Part shown: positions 1-8,779 of the stretch, piece after piece
Layout: each line of letters opens with the position of its first letter
Position numbering within the stretch: the first letter of the stretch is position 1
NCBI GenBank assembly: GCA_050180015.1
Contig: JBFXEO010000051.1
Coordinates: forward strand, 1-15,093
Direction: 5' to 3'
Origin: JBFXEO01 sp050180015
Lineage (GTDB): Bacteria > Bacteroidota > Bacteroidia > Bacteroidales > Tenuifilaceae
DNA: 15,093 nucleotides
Notes under the pieces: generated by a model
Told to the model about the DNA's origin: nothing
What the model saw: the letters and a program-made list of their open reading frames with translations, nothing else
Database searches by the model: none
Made by a program: the position numbers and the translations under genes

Positions 1-53
1 AAATTATTTTTGAATTGCATTGGTATCACCTATTTTTATTGTAACTTACTTCC

Positions 54-92
54 TTTAAGTTTCAGCTTGGGTGAACCCGATTAAAACTTAAA
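54..92. repeat. Short inverted repeat upstream of the first gene
   Basis: TTTAAGTTT (54-62) is the exact reverse complement of AAACTTAAA (84-92). A smaller GGGT/ACCC pair (69-72 and 75-78) lies between the arms. No T-tract follows on either strand, so it is not a typical intrinsic terminator. I see no supportable gene in 1-235; this element and the -7 box at 189 are the only structures there. Confidence 0.35.
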
Positions 93-188
93 AAATAACC
101 TTGACGATGACTTTCGGCGAAATGAATTTGCAATGCTACAAAAATTATGGTAAAGGTAGTTTCTGGGAAAAAAACTACGCGAAGTATT

Positions 189-196
189 TAATTTTG
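189..196 (+). promoter_or_regulatory. Putative -7 promoter element for the 236-3218 gene run
   Basis: TAATTTTG matches the Bacteroidota -7 consensus TAnnTTTG exactly and lies 39 bp before the first start codon, implying a leader of about 33 nt. The -33 region is poor: the nearest candidate is the TTTCTG stretch around 160-165, without a clean TTG at the usual spacing. The assignment rests on the -7 box and its position alone. Confidence 0.35.
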
Positions 197-235
197 AACA
201 AGCAGTACTACTTAACCCGTAAATATTTTAGATAA

Positions 236-1150
236 ATGAGACTACTTACTACTATTACAAAACAGGCGACATGGGGGGTGATTCTATCGGTAATATTTAC
301 CTGTGCAGGGACTGGTTGTTCTGATTCCGGCACCAAAAAATCTTCATTGACCGATTCATCCTTACTGGCAACAGATTCGCTCCCCGATCCCGGGATAGCT
401 TTTTTGTTACCTTCGCCATCGGAGGTTTTATCAATCGCAATCAACAACAAAATAGTTTACAACCCCAAGCTCTTGGCCCCTGCTGGATTAGAAAAAAAAA
501 CAGTGCTATCCCATCAGCAAGCTCTAATTCTGGGTATTTACATAACAGATTTAGCCTATAATGTCATTTTTCAAAACTCCAATGCCGGCATTGTAAACCT
601 GAATGCAATCATTTACCTTTCACAAAATTTGGGCATCGACGCCGTTTTACGGGATGACTATTTTGATCGGATTGAAAGTAATATCAGTAATGTTGATTCC
701 ATTCACAGCATTTTCGACGATTTTACGGAGAACGCCTTCAGTACACTGGAGGCCGCTGAAAATTACGAACTCCTGTCGGTAATTGCAATTGGATCGGGAA
801 TTGAGGCCATCTACCTCAGCTACAAAACAATAGACCTTGGAACGCTCGACAAAACAACATTACCAAAAATCATTGAACAAAAAGCAATATTCGAGAACTA
901 CTACCAAAACTTTAACTACTACAACAGAAATAAGCCAGAATTAAAAGATTTACAAACCAATTTGGACAACATTTACTCCATGTACGAGCAAAACATTGGC
1001 ATAATCACCAAATCAACAGTTCGGCATAAACCGGACTCCACCTTTGCCATAAAAGATAGCACTACTATAGCATACACAAACAACGATATGAATCAGCTGG
1101 GCGATTCAATTGTTAACCTAAGAAACAGGATAGTACAACTTAAGTATTAA
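236..1150 (+). CDS. Putative lipoprotein of unknown function
   Basis: This encodes 304 residues. The N-terminus has basic and hydrophobic segments followed by cysteines at 23 and 28; Cys28, followed by Ser-Asp-Ser, is the likelier lipidation site, although the residues before it are not a textbook lipobox. The mature part is mostly predicted helical. Near residues 57-65 it has a Pro-Ser-Pro-Ser-Glu segment, then runs such as LGIYITDLAY and an acidic LEAAENYELL region, which recall a widespread uncharacterised Bacteroidota lipoprotein family. I recognise no enzyme motif. The next gene starts 7 nt after the stop, so it probably heads an operon with two more exported proteins and a receiver-domain protein. 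The start at 236 is preceded by an A-rich stretch and places the signal peptide correctly. Envelope location is inferred; function is unknown. Confidence 0.8.
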   Translation: MRLLTTITKQATWGVILSVIFTCAGTGCSDSGTKKSSLTDSSLLATDSLPDPGIAFLLPSPSEVLSIAINNKIVYNPKLLAPAGLEKKTVLSHQQALILGIYITDLAYNVIFQNSNAGIVNLNAIIYLSQNLGIDAVLRDDYFDRIESNISNVDSIHSIFDDFTENAFSTLEAAENYELLSVIAIGSGIEAIYLSYKTIDLGTLDKTTLPKIIEQKAIFENYYQNFNYYNRNKPELKDLQTNLDNIYSMYEQNIGIITKSTVRHKPDSTFAIKDSTTIAYTNNDMNQLGDSIVNLRNRIVQLKY

Positions 1151-1157
1151 CAGCTCA

Positions 1158-1637
1158 ATGGTTATGGCTAAAAAAATAATAATACTAGCACCCCTACTAC
1201 TTATCAGCTTATTGTCAGTGGAACAGAATTGTTACAAATTTCACGAGAGTGTTGGCTGCCGGGTAAAAAATACCATAGATTTTAAACCATTCGGACAATC
1301 CAGAAGTGCTGTTGTGGAAGCTGGTAAAACCTACCAGTACCAGGTTGTATTCTTTGGTGGATACGATTATAAAATAGGAATATGCACCGAAAAAGGTTTT
1401 GGCCCCATTCATATAAAAATAATCAACAAGCAGGATCAGACCGTTTTCTACGATAACCTGGATGATGACTACGTGGAGACCGTAGGGTTCTCCAATGAAG
1501 TTACCAAAAATGCAATACTAGAGATAACCATTACCGCCTCGGAAATGGAGTTCAACGATATTGGCGATAACCGTGTTTGCCTAGGAATTGCCATTTACTG
1601 GCATAAAATACCCAAAATGGGAATTGGAAATGAATAG
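1158..1637 (+). CDS. Small secreted protein of unknown function
   Basis: This encodes 159 residues. A basic start (MVMAKK) and a hydrophobic stretch to about residue 22 form a likely signal peptide; Met3 at 1164 is an alternative start. The mature part has alternating beta-type segments, a Gly-Gly-Tyr-Asp-Tyr stretch, and a Cys-Leu-Gly-Ile near the C-terminus, consistent with a small beta-sandwich. Several cysteines (about 25, 33, 75 and 143) could form disulphides in the periplasm. I recall similar short exported proteins in Bacteroidota but know of no function. The reading frame overlaps the start of the next gene by 8 nt (ATGAATAG at 1630-1637), a pattern consistent with translational coupling. 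Confidence 0.75.
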   Translation: MVMAKKIIILAPLLLISLLSVEQNCYKFHESVGCRVKNTIDFKPFGQSRSAVVEAGKTYQYQVVFFGGYDYKIGICTEKGFGPIHIKIINKQDQTVFYDNLDDDYVETVGFSNEVTKNAILEITITASEMEFNDIGDNRVCLGIAIYWHKIPKMGIGNE

Positions 1638-2814
1638 AAGAACCCTATCAATTCTTGTATTTTCGATTTCAGCAACAGTTATTACCGGTTCAAACCTACC
1701 CGCCCAAAATTTAGTGCAAAACGGCAGCTTTGAAGAATACTACAAATGCCCAGGCAGCTATACGGAAAAGAAAGTAAAAAAATTCCTTCCATTCTGGAAT
1801 ATGCCCTCAAAAGGAACGCCCGATTACTTTAATACGTGTAGCAGGGAAATGGTTGGCATACCCCAGAATTTCATGGGGAATATTCATGCTTTTGAGGGGA
1901 TTGCCTACGTTGGCCTGGTAATACTTGATTCGCCGCTTGATGTTAAAAAAGAAATTAACTACCGCGAATACATCCAAACACGGATAGGAACAACGCTCCA
2001 ACGCGATAGCCTTTATCTCATTAAATTTTACTACTCAGTTGCGGCCTACTCCACATTTGCTGTCAACAGGCTGGGCGCTTACCTATCGCACGGCAAAGTA
2101 ACCCCAAAAAAAGGTGTGCTCAACTACAAACCACAGGTTTATATAGATACCTCCGCATTGTACTGTACGCCGGGTGAATGGACTCAGTTTTGCGATACAT
2201 TCAGAGCGCATGGCGGTGAAAATTACCTCACCATCGGCAATTTTTATAAAGATAGCAAGACCGCCTTCGTTAAAAATGACGTATCGATGAGCTCCATCGA
2301 CCTACAGCGGAAAATAAAAATCAACCAGGTTGCGTACTACTACATAGATAATATCAGCATACAGAAAGTTGATAGGGATACCCTGGTAAATGAATTCGGC
2401 TTTATACAAAAATTCAGGCCGTTAAGCCGCTATAAACAGAACAGAATTATTGAACAAACAGGGGATGAAACCATTTACCTACTCGACGAAATTTACTATA
2501 ACGCGTCAGGCGGCACGACACCGCCGGTAAGTTTCTACCAACTTAATGATATCGTTGATTTGCTCAAAGAAAATCCTTCGGTTAGCGTAACCCTCACCGG
2601 GCTACTTTCAGAAAACGAAAACAGTACTGGCCCAAGCATGGAAAGAACCCAATTGCTCTCAAATAGACTCACTGAACTTGGGATTGAACCAGAACGCATA
2701 AAAACCAACACCCTAAACGCGAAGGTCATTCCAAAGAGCATAACACTTTACCAAAACGGGCAACAGGTAGAATTACAGGCGAATCTGGTAGCAATTAGGT
2801 TAAAAAATAAATAA
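1630..2814 (+). CDS. Exported protein with N-terminal NGSFEE-type domain and degenerate OmpA-like C-terminus
   Basis: This encodes 394 residues. I chose the ATG at 1630 rather than the in-frame one at 1588 because it gives a clean signal peptide (MNRRTLSILVF..., cleavage probably near Ala25) and only an 8-nt overlap with the previous gene. The mature protein begins NLVQNGSFEEYYKCP, the hallmark start of a galactose-binding-like domain found before OmpA domains in Bacteroidota outer-membrane proteins. Residues of about 285-393 resemble the OmpA peptidoglycan-binding fold: a helix, NPSVSVTLTG strand, ERTQLLSNRL helix and LGIEPERI. The GHTD-type motif is replaced by GLLSE, so the usual ligand aspartate appears lost, while the conserved arginine (in MERTQ) may be kept. 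The likely role is structural, at the outer membrane or periplasmic face. The downstream receiver gene starts 11 nt after the stop. Confidence 0.78.
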   Translation: MNRRTLSILVFSISATVITGSNLPAQNLVQNGSFEEYYKCPGSYTEKKVKKFLPFWNMPSKGTPDYFNTCSREMVGIPQNFMGNIHAFEGIAYVGLVILDSPLDVKKEINYREYIQTRIGTTLQRDSLYLIKFYYSVAAYSTFAVNRLGAYLSHGKVTPKKGVLNYKPQVYIDTSALYCTPGEWTQFCDTFRAHGGENYLTIGNFYKDSKTAFVKNDVSMSSIDLQRKIKINQVAYYYIDNISIQKVDRDTLVNEFGFIQKFRPLSRYKQNRIIEQTGDETIYLLDEIYYNASGGTTPPVSFYQLNDIVDLLKENPSVSVTLTGLLSENENSTGPSMERTQLLSNRLTELGIEPERIKTNTLNAKVIPKSITLYQNGQQVELQANLVAIRLKNK

Positions 2815-2825
2815 CTCAAAAGCTT

Positions 2826-3218
2826 ATGGGTAACAACCTTCAAAATCTCGATATAAATTGGAGCAGTAAAACAATCCTGGTGGTTGAGGACGACAGGTTC
2901 AACGCAATAATCCTAACAAGTTTCATTGAAAAAACCAAGGCCCGCTGTAAAATTGCCAACAATGGAGAGGAAGCAATAAGCTTGGCACTATCACTTAAAC
3001 CAGACATTATTCTGATGGATATTAAGATGCCTGGAATAACGGGTTTTGAGGCCACCAGTAGAATTAAAAGGGAACTCCCCCACACCATCGTAATTGCCCA
3101 AACAGCGTTTGCCACCGAATTTGACAAGGAAACAATCCTGAATTCCGGTTTCGATGATTTTATAGCTAAGCCAATTCGATTCGACAAATTAATTAGCGTT
3201 CTTGCAAAATTCATGTAG
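2826..3218 (+). CDS. Single-domain response regulator (receiver only)
   Basis: This encodes 130 residues forming one receiver (REC) domain with no output domain. The acidic pocket is in VVEDD (Glu21, Asp22, Asp23), the phosphoacceptor is Asp65 in ILMDIKMP, the switch threonine is Thr93 in AQTAF, and the conserved lysine is Lys115 in AKPI, so it should be phosphorylatable. It resembles the C-terminal receiver of the hybrid kinase at 8780-11557 more than the free regulator at 8333-8776. The two share the AQTA[FY]A and KPI blocks and even a preceding Asp/Asn-Trp-Ser linker, as if it were a detached hybrid-kinase receiver. It follows three exported-protein genes by 11 nt, and the kinase cluster begins 259 bp downstream. 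The likely role is a cytosolic phosphorelay intermediate or phosphate sink; the partner kinase is inferred. Confidence 0.9.
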   Translation: MGNNLQNLDINWSSKTILVVEDDRFNAIILTSFIEKTKARCKIANNGEEAISLALSLKPDIILMDIKMPGITGFEATSRIKRELPHTIVIAQTAFATEFDKETILNSGFDDFIAKPIRFDKLISVLAKFM

Positions 3219-3405
3219 TATGTTCTTACCACCAGAGTAAACAAGGCCGTTGCTTTTTAAACAGTATAAATCCGATGAGAAATGCCCGAATCCTTCCCCC
3301 AGGCTACTAAGCCAAAGTGGCACCGTATATTGAACAGCCCGCTCAGAATAAGAAAATTACCTTTAACCCAGGTTACCAGTTTTTGTGTTAATCCGATTTT
3401 ACCAG

Positions 3406-3436
3406 TTGACTTTATTGATTAGAATTTGTAAATTTA
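3406..3436 (+). promoter_or_regulatory. Putative promoter of the histidine kinase cluster
   Basis: TTG at 3406-3408 (within GTTGAC) and TAAATTTA at 3429-3436 are separated by 20 bp. This fits the Bacteroidota pattern of -33 TTG and -7 TAnnTTTG with one mismatch in the last base. A TATAAT also occurs at 3435-3440, but its spacing from TTGAC (23 bp) is too long for a classical sigma-70 promoter. The implied leader is about 35 nt before the ATG at 3478. The rest of the 3219-3477 gap shows no ORF or clear terminator. Confidence 0.45.
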
Positions 3437-3477
3437 TAATTCATAGAGATTGGGCTTAAAAGTTCAACCACAAAAAT

Positions 3478-6400
3478 ATGAACTATAAAATCGACATTCG
3501 CAGTTTAATTCATTTAATCATACTCGCCGTTTTTTTCACTGCTGCCATTGCCATTGGCGGTATATACTACTACAAAAACGAAAAAAAAATCACAAGAAAC
3601 GAAAAGTTTGATGAACTGAAAGCCATTGCCGATTTAAAGTCAAACCAAATTGAACAATGGCAGCAGGAAAGATATTCTGAGGTAACCTTTTTCTCAAAGG
3701 ACAACACCGTTATCAAAAGTACCGAGAATTTATTGAATGGCAACAAATCGGGGTATTCGTACCTGAAATCAAGCCTTTCGCATATTCTATCGGGGAACAG
3801 GTACCAGGGTATATTTATTCTAGACACCGCAAACAACCTGCTTTTTTCTACCGACAACTCTTTAAGTACAATCGATTCGGCCACGGTAAACCTCTCTAAA
3901 CAGGTAATACTTGAGAACAGGGTAATAATAAGTGATTTTTACTTCTGCAAAACACATAGTAGCATTCATTTAGATTTTATGTCACCCATAAAAAATCAAA
4001 AAGATAAAATTATTGCTACAATCACCTTTCGCGTTTCCCCCGATGATTACCTGTTTCCATTAATACAACGTTGGCCAACACCAAGTAAAACTGCCGAAAC
4101 GCTAATTATAAGGAAAGAAAAAGACAGTGTGGCTTTTATCAACCGGCTAAGGCATGTAAAAAACGAGCCCCTAAAATTAAAAATTGCCCTAACCCGAAAG
4201 GACATTCCCGCGGTAACGGCTACAACGGGCTATAGCGGGCTATTTGAGGGTACAGACTACAGGGGAGTTCCTGTCCTATCAATGACAAAAAAAATATCGG
4301 GCACAAATTGGTATATGATAGCCAAGGTTGATGAAGATGAAATTTTTCACGACCTCTACACAAAAGCTACTTTTATTGTAATCATCTCCATTATTTCATT
4401 CTTACTGTTTAATATCACCGTTTTGGGAATATACAACTTAAAAGAACGGAATATATACCGGCAGCTCTTATCGATGGAGCGAAACCTACACCAATCAGAG
4501 GAGGAATTTCGATTAACGCTTTACAGTATTGGCGATGGAGTAATAACAACAGATATTCACGGAAAAATTAAACGGATGAACCCCGTTGCATCCGAACTTA
4601 CCGGATGGACAGAAAGCGAAGCTGCCGGGAAGGAACTAAACAATATCTTTAATATTGTAAACGAAGAAACCCATGAAACAGCCCAAAGCCCGGTAGAAAG
4701 AATTATTCATGAGGGCGGGATCATAGGGTTGGGGAATCATACCTTATTGCTATCACGAACCGGCAAAAAAATACCCATTGTCGATTCCGGAGCACCTATA
4801 TTCGACAAAAGCAACCAAATAATAGGAGTTGTCATAGTCTTTAGGGATCAGACAGCCGAGCGCGAATCGCAACGGTTGTCCAGAATGTTGCATAACAAAA
4901 TTTCATCCATAGTTTACACGTCTCCCCTTCCCATAATTGTTACGGACCTCAAGGGCGAAGTTACACTGTGGAACAAGGCCGCCGAGGAGACCTTCGGGTG
5001 GAAGATTCATGAAGTTTTAAACGCCGCCGGTCTTCTTATTCCGGATGACAAACAACTTGAAATACAAAAAATACTACAGCAAGTAATAAATGGTAAAACC
5101 TTTAAAAATGTAGAATCTGTACTGCTCAAAAAAAATGGAGAAAAAATCCATGTGAGTTTTTCAATTTCACTGTTACGGGATCAAAACAGGAAACCGCATG
5201 AAATACTTTCAATTATTGCCGATATAACAGAGCGAAAACAAACGGAGAATGAGCTGAAGGAGAAAGAGCTGCAGTACCGCAATCTGGCCAATTCCGGATT
5301 GGCACTTATTTGGACCGCTGACACCAACAGGCTATGCAACTACTTCAACGAACCTTGGCTGAAATTTACCGGACGAACACTTGCGCAGGAACTCGGCAAT
5401 GGGTGGGTTGAAGGTATTCACATGGATGATTATGAGACCCGTATAAAAACCTACGAGACGGCATTTGACCAAAGGCAATCCTTTGAAATGGAGTACCGGC
5501 TTCGTCATTCAAGCGGAGAATACCGATGGATTAGAGATATGGGTACCCCAAACTACAACTCAAGGGGTGAATTCATTGGCTACATTGGGCATTGCTTTGA
5601 TATAACCGAAAAAAAGATGGTTGAACAGGAGCTAGAAACCAGCGAACGTAACCTTAAACTATTTGTAGAATACGCGCCTGCGGCAATTGCCATGTTGGAC
5701 AACAATATGCAATACATTGCGGTTAGCAACCAATTCCTCCGCGACTACCGCTTAGCCTCGAAGAACATTATAGGATTATCGCACTACGAAGTATTCCCGG
5801 ATATACCCGAACGTTGGAAAAAAATTCACCGTAGCTGCCTGCAGGGTAATATTGAAAGATGTGAAGATGACATGTTTCCCCGCGAAGATGGGTCCTTAGA
5901 TTGGGTACGCTGGGAAATACATCCCTGGTTTAAAAATACGGACGAAATAGGCGGAATATTACTTTTTTCCGAGGTAATAACCCAACGCAAGCTGGCCGAA
6001 GAAAAAATCAGAAAAAGCGAAGAGAAATTCCATTCAACCCTCGATAGTATGATAGAGGGCTGCCAAATCATTGGTCACGACTGGCGTTACATTTATATTA
6101 ACAAAGCCGCTGAAATACAGAACCAACAATTGGCCGAGCAAATGATTGGAAAAAAATACCTCGAAATTTGGCCCGAATTAGAAAGTACACAACTTTACTC
6201 CCTGATGAAAAACTGCATGGAGCAAAGAAATGCGCACTCATTCGAAAGTGAATTTACATTCCCCAACGGTACAATGGGCTGGTTCCTACTGAGCGTACAA
6301 CCCATACCCGAAGGAATATTCATACTTTCGGAAAATATAACGGAAAAAAAGAATGCCGAACAAAACCTAAAACATAAAGATGAATTAATCCATTTAACCG

Positions 6401-8322
6401 GAGATATAGCAAAAGTAAGCGGATGGGAATTTGATGTGGCCACGAACAAAATTACATGGACCAGTGAGGTATTTAAACTCTACGATTTGGATACCAACGC
6501 TAATACTGACATTGAAACGATTATTAACTTTTATTCGAACGAATCCCGCGAAAAATTAGAGTTCGCCCTCAAAGAAGCAGTTGCCCATGCAAAACCCTAC
6601 GATTTAACACTTGAAGTGGTTAGCACAAAAAAAACGCACAAATGGATTCGCACAATAGGAATTCCGCTGGTTGAACATGGGCATGTTTACAAGATTAGAG
6701 GAATTTCCCAAGATATCACTGAACAGGTAAAAACCAGCGAAAAACACATACAAAGTGAAAAAAGATTTAAGACACTTGTAGAAGCGGCCCCTGAAGCAAT
6801 TTTCATCCAAACTAAAGGACAATTCGCATACCTAAATCCTGCCGCATTAAAGCTATTCAGAGCCGAAAATGATTCCCAGCTCATTGGAAAACCCGTGACC
6901 GATTTTATTTCATTGGGAAAAGTAAAAACAAAGAATACAACAGGTAAAAACTTAAATCTTAACAAAAAAAACGTTACCAACCTCGAAGCGAGTTGTACTA
7001 CCGTTGCCGGAATACCCTTTGACGTTCAAATTTCATCCGTTCCGTTCACATTTAACCATGTAAACGGAGTATTGTTTTTTATGCACGATATTACCGAACA
7101 AAAAAGAGCACAATCTGAGATTTTACAGCTCAACAACCAGCTGCAGCACCTTATCCAGGTAATACAGCAACTCTCAAAAGCAAATAACCTTGAGCTAATA
7201 ATGCAGTCCGTGCTTATATCGGCAAAAAATTTTATGGGTGCCGATGGTGCAACATTTGTTCTCCGCGACAACAATGAATGTTACTATGCCGATGAAAGGG
7301 CAATTTCCCCCCTGTGGAAAGGTTCTCATTTCCCCATGGATACATGTATAAGCGGATGGACCATGATGAATCGGGAAATGGCTATTATTGAGGATATATA
7401 CAAAGATTCGCGAATTCCCCACGATGTGTACAAACCTACCTTTGTGAAAAGCCTTGCCATGGTTCCAATTAATACTGCTGAACCCAAAGGTGCAATTGGA
7501 ATCTACTGGGCAAAACAATACACTCCCCAAAAAGATGACATCCTATTCATACAGGCACTTGCCGATGCTGCATCCATTGCCATGGAAAATGTACGTGTTT
7601 ACGGGGAATTAGAAAAAAGGGTTGAGCAGCGGACAGAACAACTCGAAATGGCCAACAAAGAACTCGAAGCCTTCAGCTATTCCGTATCGCACGATTTAAG
7701 GGCCCCGCTCAGGGCAATTCACGGCTTTATCCAAATACTCAGCGAGGACTACAACGATAAAATTGACGAAGAAGGGAATCGGCTAATGTCCATAATCCAG
7801 GAAAATACCCTTAAGATGAGCCAACTAATTGACGATTTGCTGGCATTCTCAAGGGTTAACCGAACAGAAATTAAAAAATCAATCATAAACTTTAACGCAC
7901 TTGTCCAAACGGTTATTAATGAAAATACCATCCTCGAAGAGAGGAAAAACATAAAATTCAGCGTTAAAAAACTGCCACAAGTTTATGGCGACATAAATTT
8001 ATTCCACCAGGTATGGGAAAACCTTATCTCCAACGCCATAAAATATACCTCCAAAACAGAGGTACCATTGGTGGAGATAGGATTCGCTGAAACCGATAAT
8101 TTTTACGAATTTTATATCAAGGACAACGGTAGCGGCTTTGAAATGCAGTATGTTGACAAACTTTTCAATGTATTCCAGAGGCTCCATAGCGATAGGGAAT
8201 TTGCGGGAACCGGCGTTGGGCTGGCAATAGTTCAAAGAATTGTAACCAAACACGGGGGCAGCGTAAGCGCCGTTGGCAAAGTAAACGAGGGTGCAACTTT
8301 CTACTTTACTGTTCCAAAATAA
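3478..8322 (+). CDS. Membrane multi-PAS sensor histidine kinase (Cache-like, 7 PAS, GAF, HisKA, HATPase)
   Basis: This encodes 1614 residues, unusually long for a histidine kinase. Transmembrane helix 1 lies at about residues 9-31 and helix 2 at about 297-321; the roughly 265 residues between them resemble a periplasmic dCache-type sensor (start LKSNQIEQWQQER). Seven PAS units follow, starting near residues 342, 471, 597, 725, 849, 969 and 1095, most ending in a DIT-E-K/R type linker. A GAF domain occupies about 1225-1375. The HisKA dimerisation helix has SVSHDLRAPLRAI with phospho-His1405. The ATPase domain keeps the N box (Asn1515 and Asn1519 in WENLISNAIKYT), G1 (DNGSGF, Asp1549) and G2 (GTGVGLA, near 1577-1583), so it looks active. 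There is no fused receiver; the Rcp1-like regulator 10 nt downstream is the natural partner. The FSYSVSHDLRAPLRAI form is shared with phytochrome-type kinases, but I see no chromophore-binding signature in the GAF domain. The ligand is unknown. Confidence 0.93.
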   Translation: MNYKIDIRSLIHLIILAVFFTAAIAIGGIYYYKNEKKITRNEKFDELKAIADLKSNQIEQWQQERYSEVTFFSKDNTVIKSTENLLNGNKSGYSYLKSSLSHILSGNRYQGIFILDTANNLLFSTDNSLSTIDSATVNLSKQVILENRVIISDFYFCKTHSSIHLDFMSPIKNQKDKIIATITFRVSPDDYLFPLIQRWPTPSKTAETLIIRKEKDSVAFINRLRHVKNEPLKLKIALTRKDIPAVTATTGYSGLFEGTDYRGVPVLSMTKKISGTNWYMIAKVDEDEIFHDLYTKATFIVIISIISFLLFNITVLGIYNLKERNIYRQLLSMERNLHQSEEEFRLTLYSIGDGVITTDIHGKIKRMNPVASELTGWTESEAAGKELNNIFNIVNEETHETAQSPVERIIHEGGIIGLGNHTLLLSRTGKKIPIVDSGAPIFDKSNQIIGVVIVFRDQTAERESQRLSRMLHNKISSIVYTSPLPIIVTDLKGEVTLWNKAAEETFGWKIHEVLNAAGLLIPDDKQLEIQKILQQVINGKTFKNVESVLLKKNGEKIHVSFSISLLRDQNRKPHEILSIIADITERKQTENELKEKELQYRNLANSGLALIWTADTNRLCNYFNEPWLKFTGRTLAQELGNGWVEGIHMDDYETRIKTYETAFDQRQSFEMEYRLRHSSGEYRWIRDMGTPNYNSRGEFIGYIGHCFDITEKKMVEQELETSERNLKLFVEYAPAAIAMLDNNMQYIAVSNQFLRDYRLASKNIIGLSHYEVFPDIPERWKKIHRSCLQGNIERCEDDMFPREDGSLDWVRWEIHPWFKNTDEIGGILLFSEVITQRKLAEEKIRKSEEKFHSTLDSMIEGCQIIGHDWRYIYINKAAEIQNQQLAEQMIGKKYLEIWPELESTQLYSLMKNCMEQRNAHSFESEFTFPNGTMGWFLLSVQPIPEGIFILSENITEKKNAEQNLKHKDELIHLTGDIAKVSGWEFDVATNKITWTSEVFKLYDLDTNANTDIETIINFYSNESREKLEFALKEAVAHAKPYDLTLEVVSTKKTHKWIRTIGIPLVEHGHVYKIRGISQDITEQVKTSEKHIQSEKRFKTLVEAAPEAIFIQTKGQFAYLNPAALKLFRAENDSQLIGKPVTDFISLGKVKTKNTTGKNLNLNKKNVTNLEASCTTVAGIPFDVQISSVPFTFNHVNGVLFFMHDITEQKRAQSEILQLNNQLQHLIQVIQQLSKANNLELIMQSVLISAKNFMGADGATFVLRDNNECYYADERAISPLWKGSHFPMDTCISGWTMMNREMAIIEDIYKDSRIPHDVYKPTFVKSLAMVPINTAEPKGAIGIYWAKQYTPQKDDILFIQALADAASIAMENVRVYGELEKRVEQRTEQLEMANKELEAFSYSVSHDLRAPLRAIHGFIQILSEDYNDKIDEEGNRLMSIIQENTLKMSQLIDDLLAFSRVNRTEIKKSIINFNALVQTVINENTILEERKNIKFSVKKLPQVYGDINLFHQVWENLISNAIKYTSKTEVPLVEIGFAETDNFYEFYIKDNGSGFEMQYVDKLFNVFQRLHSDREFAGTGVGLAIVQRIVTKHGGSVSAVGKVNEGATFYFTVPK

Positions 8323-8332
8323 ATTTTCAACC

Positions 8333-8776
8333 ATGAAAGATTATGAAGTTATCGATATTTTACTGGTAGAAGACAATGCTCAAGACGCTGAGCTAACCAT
8401 GAGAGCATTAAAAAAAGGAAAACTGTGCAATAATATTTATACCGTTGAAAACGGAGCCGAAGCTCTTGATTTCCTTTTTTGTAGGGGCAAATTCGCCGAC
8501 CGGCACATCGAGAATAAACCAAAAGTAATTCTGCTGGACTTAAAGCTACCCAAGGTTAGCGGCTTAGAGGTGCTCGCAAAAATCAAGGGCGACTCAACCC
8601 TAAAAAAAATTCCTATCGTAATACTAACCTCATCAACGGAGGATCCGGATGTCAGGGAGGCATATAGCTTGGGGGCAAACAGCTACGTAGTAAAGCCTAT
8701 CAACTTTGAAAAATTTATTGAATCTGTTAAAAATTTGGGGGTTTACTGGCTACTAATAAATCATCCATCAATATAA
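8333..8776 (+). CDS. Rcp1-like single-domain response regulator
   Basis: This encodes 147 residues. I chose the ATG at 8333 (MKDYEVIDILLVEDN) over the in-frame one at 8291, because the latter would overlap the kinase gene by 32 nt and add residues not typical of a receiver. The pocket acids are in LLVEDN (Glu13, Asp14), the phosphoacceptor is Asp69 in LLDLKLP, the switch threonine is Thr99 in ILTSS, and the lysine is Lys121 in VKPI. The insertion before the phosphoacceptor strand (FLFCRGKFADRH) and the C-terminal GVYWLLIN are marks of the Rcp1 family, which commonly pairs with multi-PAS or phytochrome kinases. It lies 10 nt after the kinase and 3 nt before the hybrid kinase, so co-transcription is likely. 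It has no output domain and probably shuttles phosphate between the two kinases or acts by binding a target protein. Confidence 0.92.
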   Translation: MKDYEVIDILLVEDNAQDAELTMRALKKGKLCNNIYTVENGAEALDFLFCRGKFADRHIENKPKVILLDLKLPKVSGLEVLAKIKGDSTLKKIPIVILTSSTEDPDVREAYSLGANSYVVKPINFEKFIESVKNLGVYWLLINHPSI

Positions 8777-8779
8777 TAT

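Noticed and set aside
1..84. A 27-codon open frame from the left edge on the plus strand, ending at TAA 82-84, as the end of an upstream gene.
   Set aside because: The translation is low-complexity and rich in Leu, Phe, Asn and Cys with no recognisable pattern; an open frame this short at an edge is expected by chance.
1588..1629. Upstream in-frame start for the OmpA-like protein.
   Set aside because: Starting at 1588 would put 14 residues before the basic signal-peptide start and overlap the previous gene by 50 nt; the ATG at 1630 gives a normal signal peptide.
7195..7530. Minus-strand open frames inside the kinase genes (for example 7195-7530, 2840-3244, 9961-10332).
   Set aside because: They are antisense to well-supported conserved domains, have no family-like sequence and no promoter or start context.
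7150..7610. GAF domain of the large kinase as a phytochrome-type photoreceptor.
   Set aside because: The kinase core resembles phytochrome kinases, but the GAF lacks the phytochrome bilin-lyase and PHY context and looks like an ordinary GAF of multi-PAS kinases.
8291..8332. Upstream in-frame start for the Rcp1-like regulator.
   Set aside because: It lies inside the 3' end of the kinase gene and adds residues not found in receiver domains; the ATG at 8333 fits the family N-terminus.
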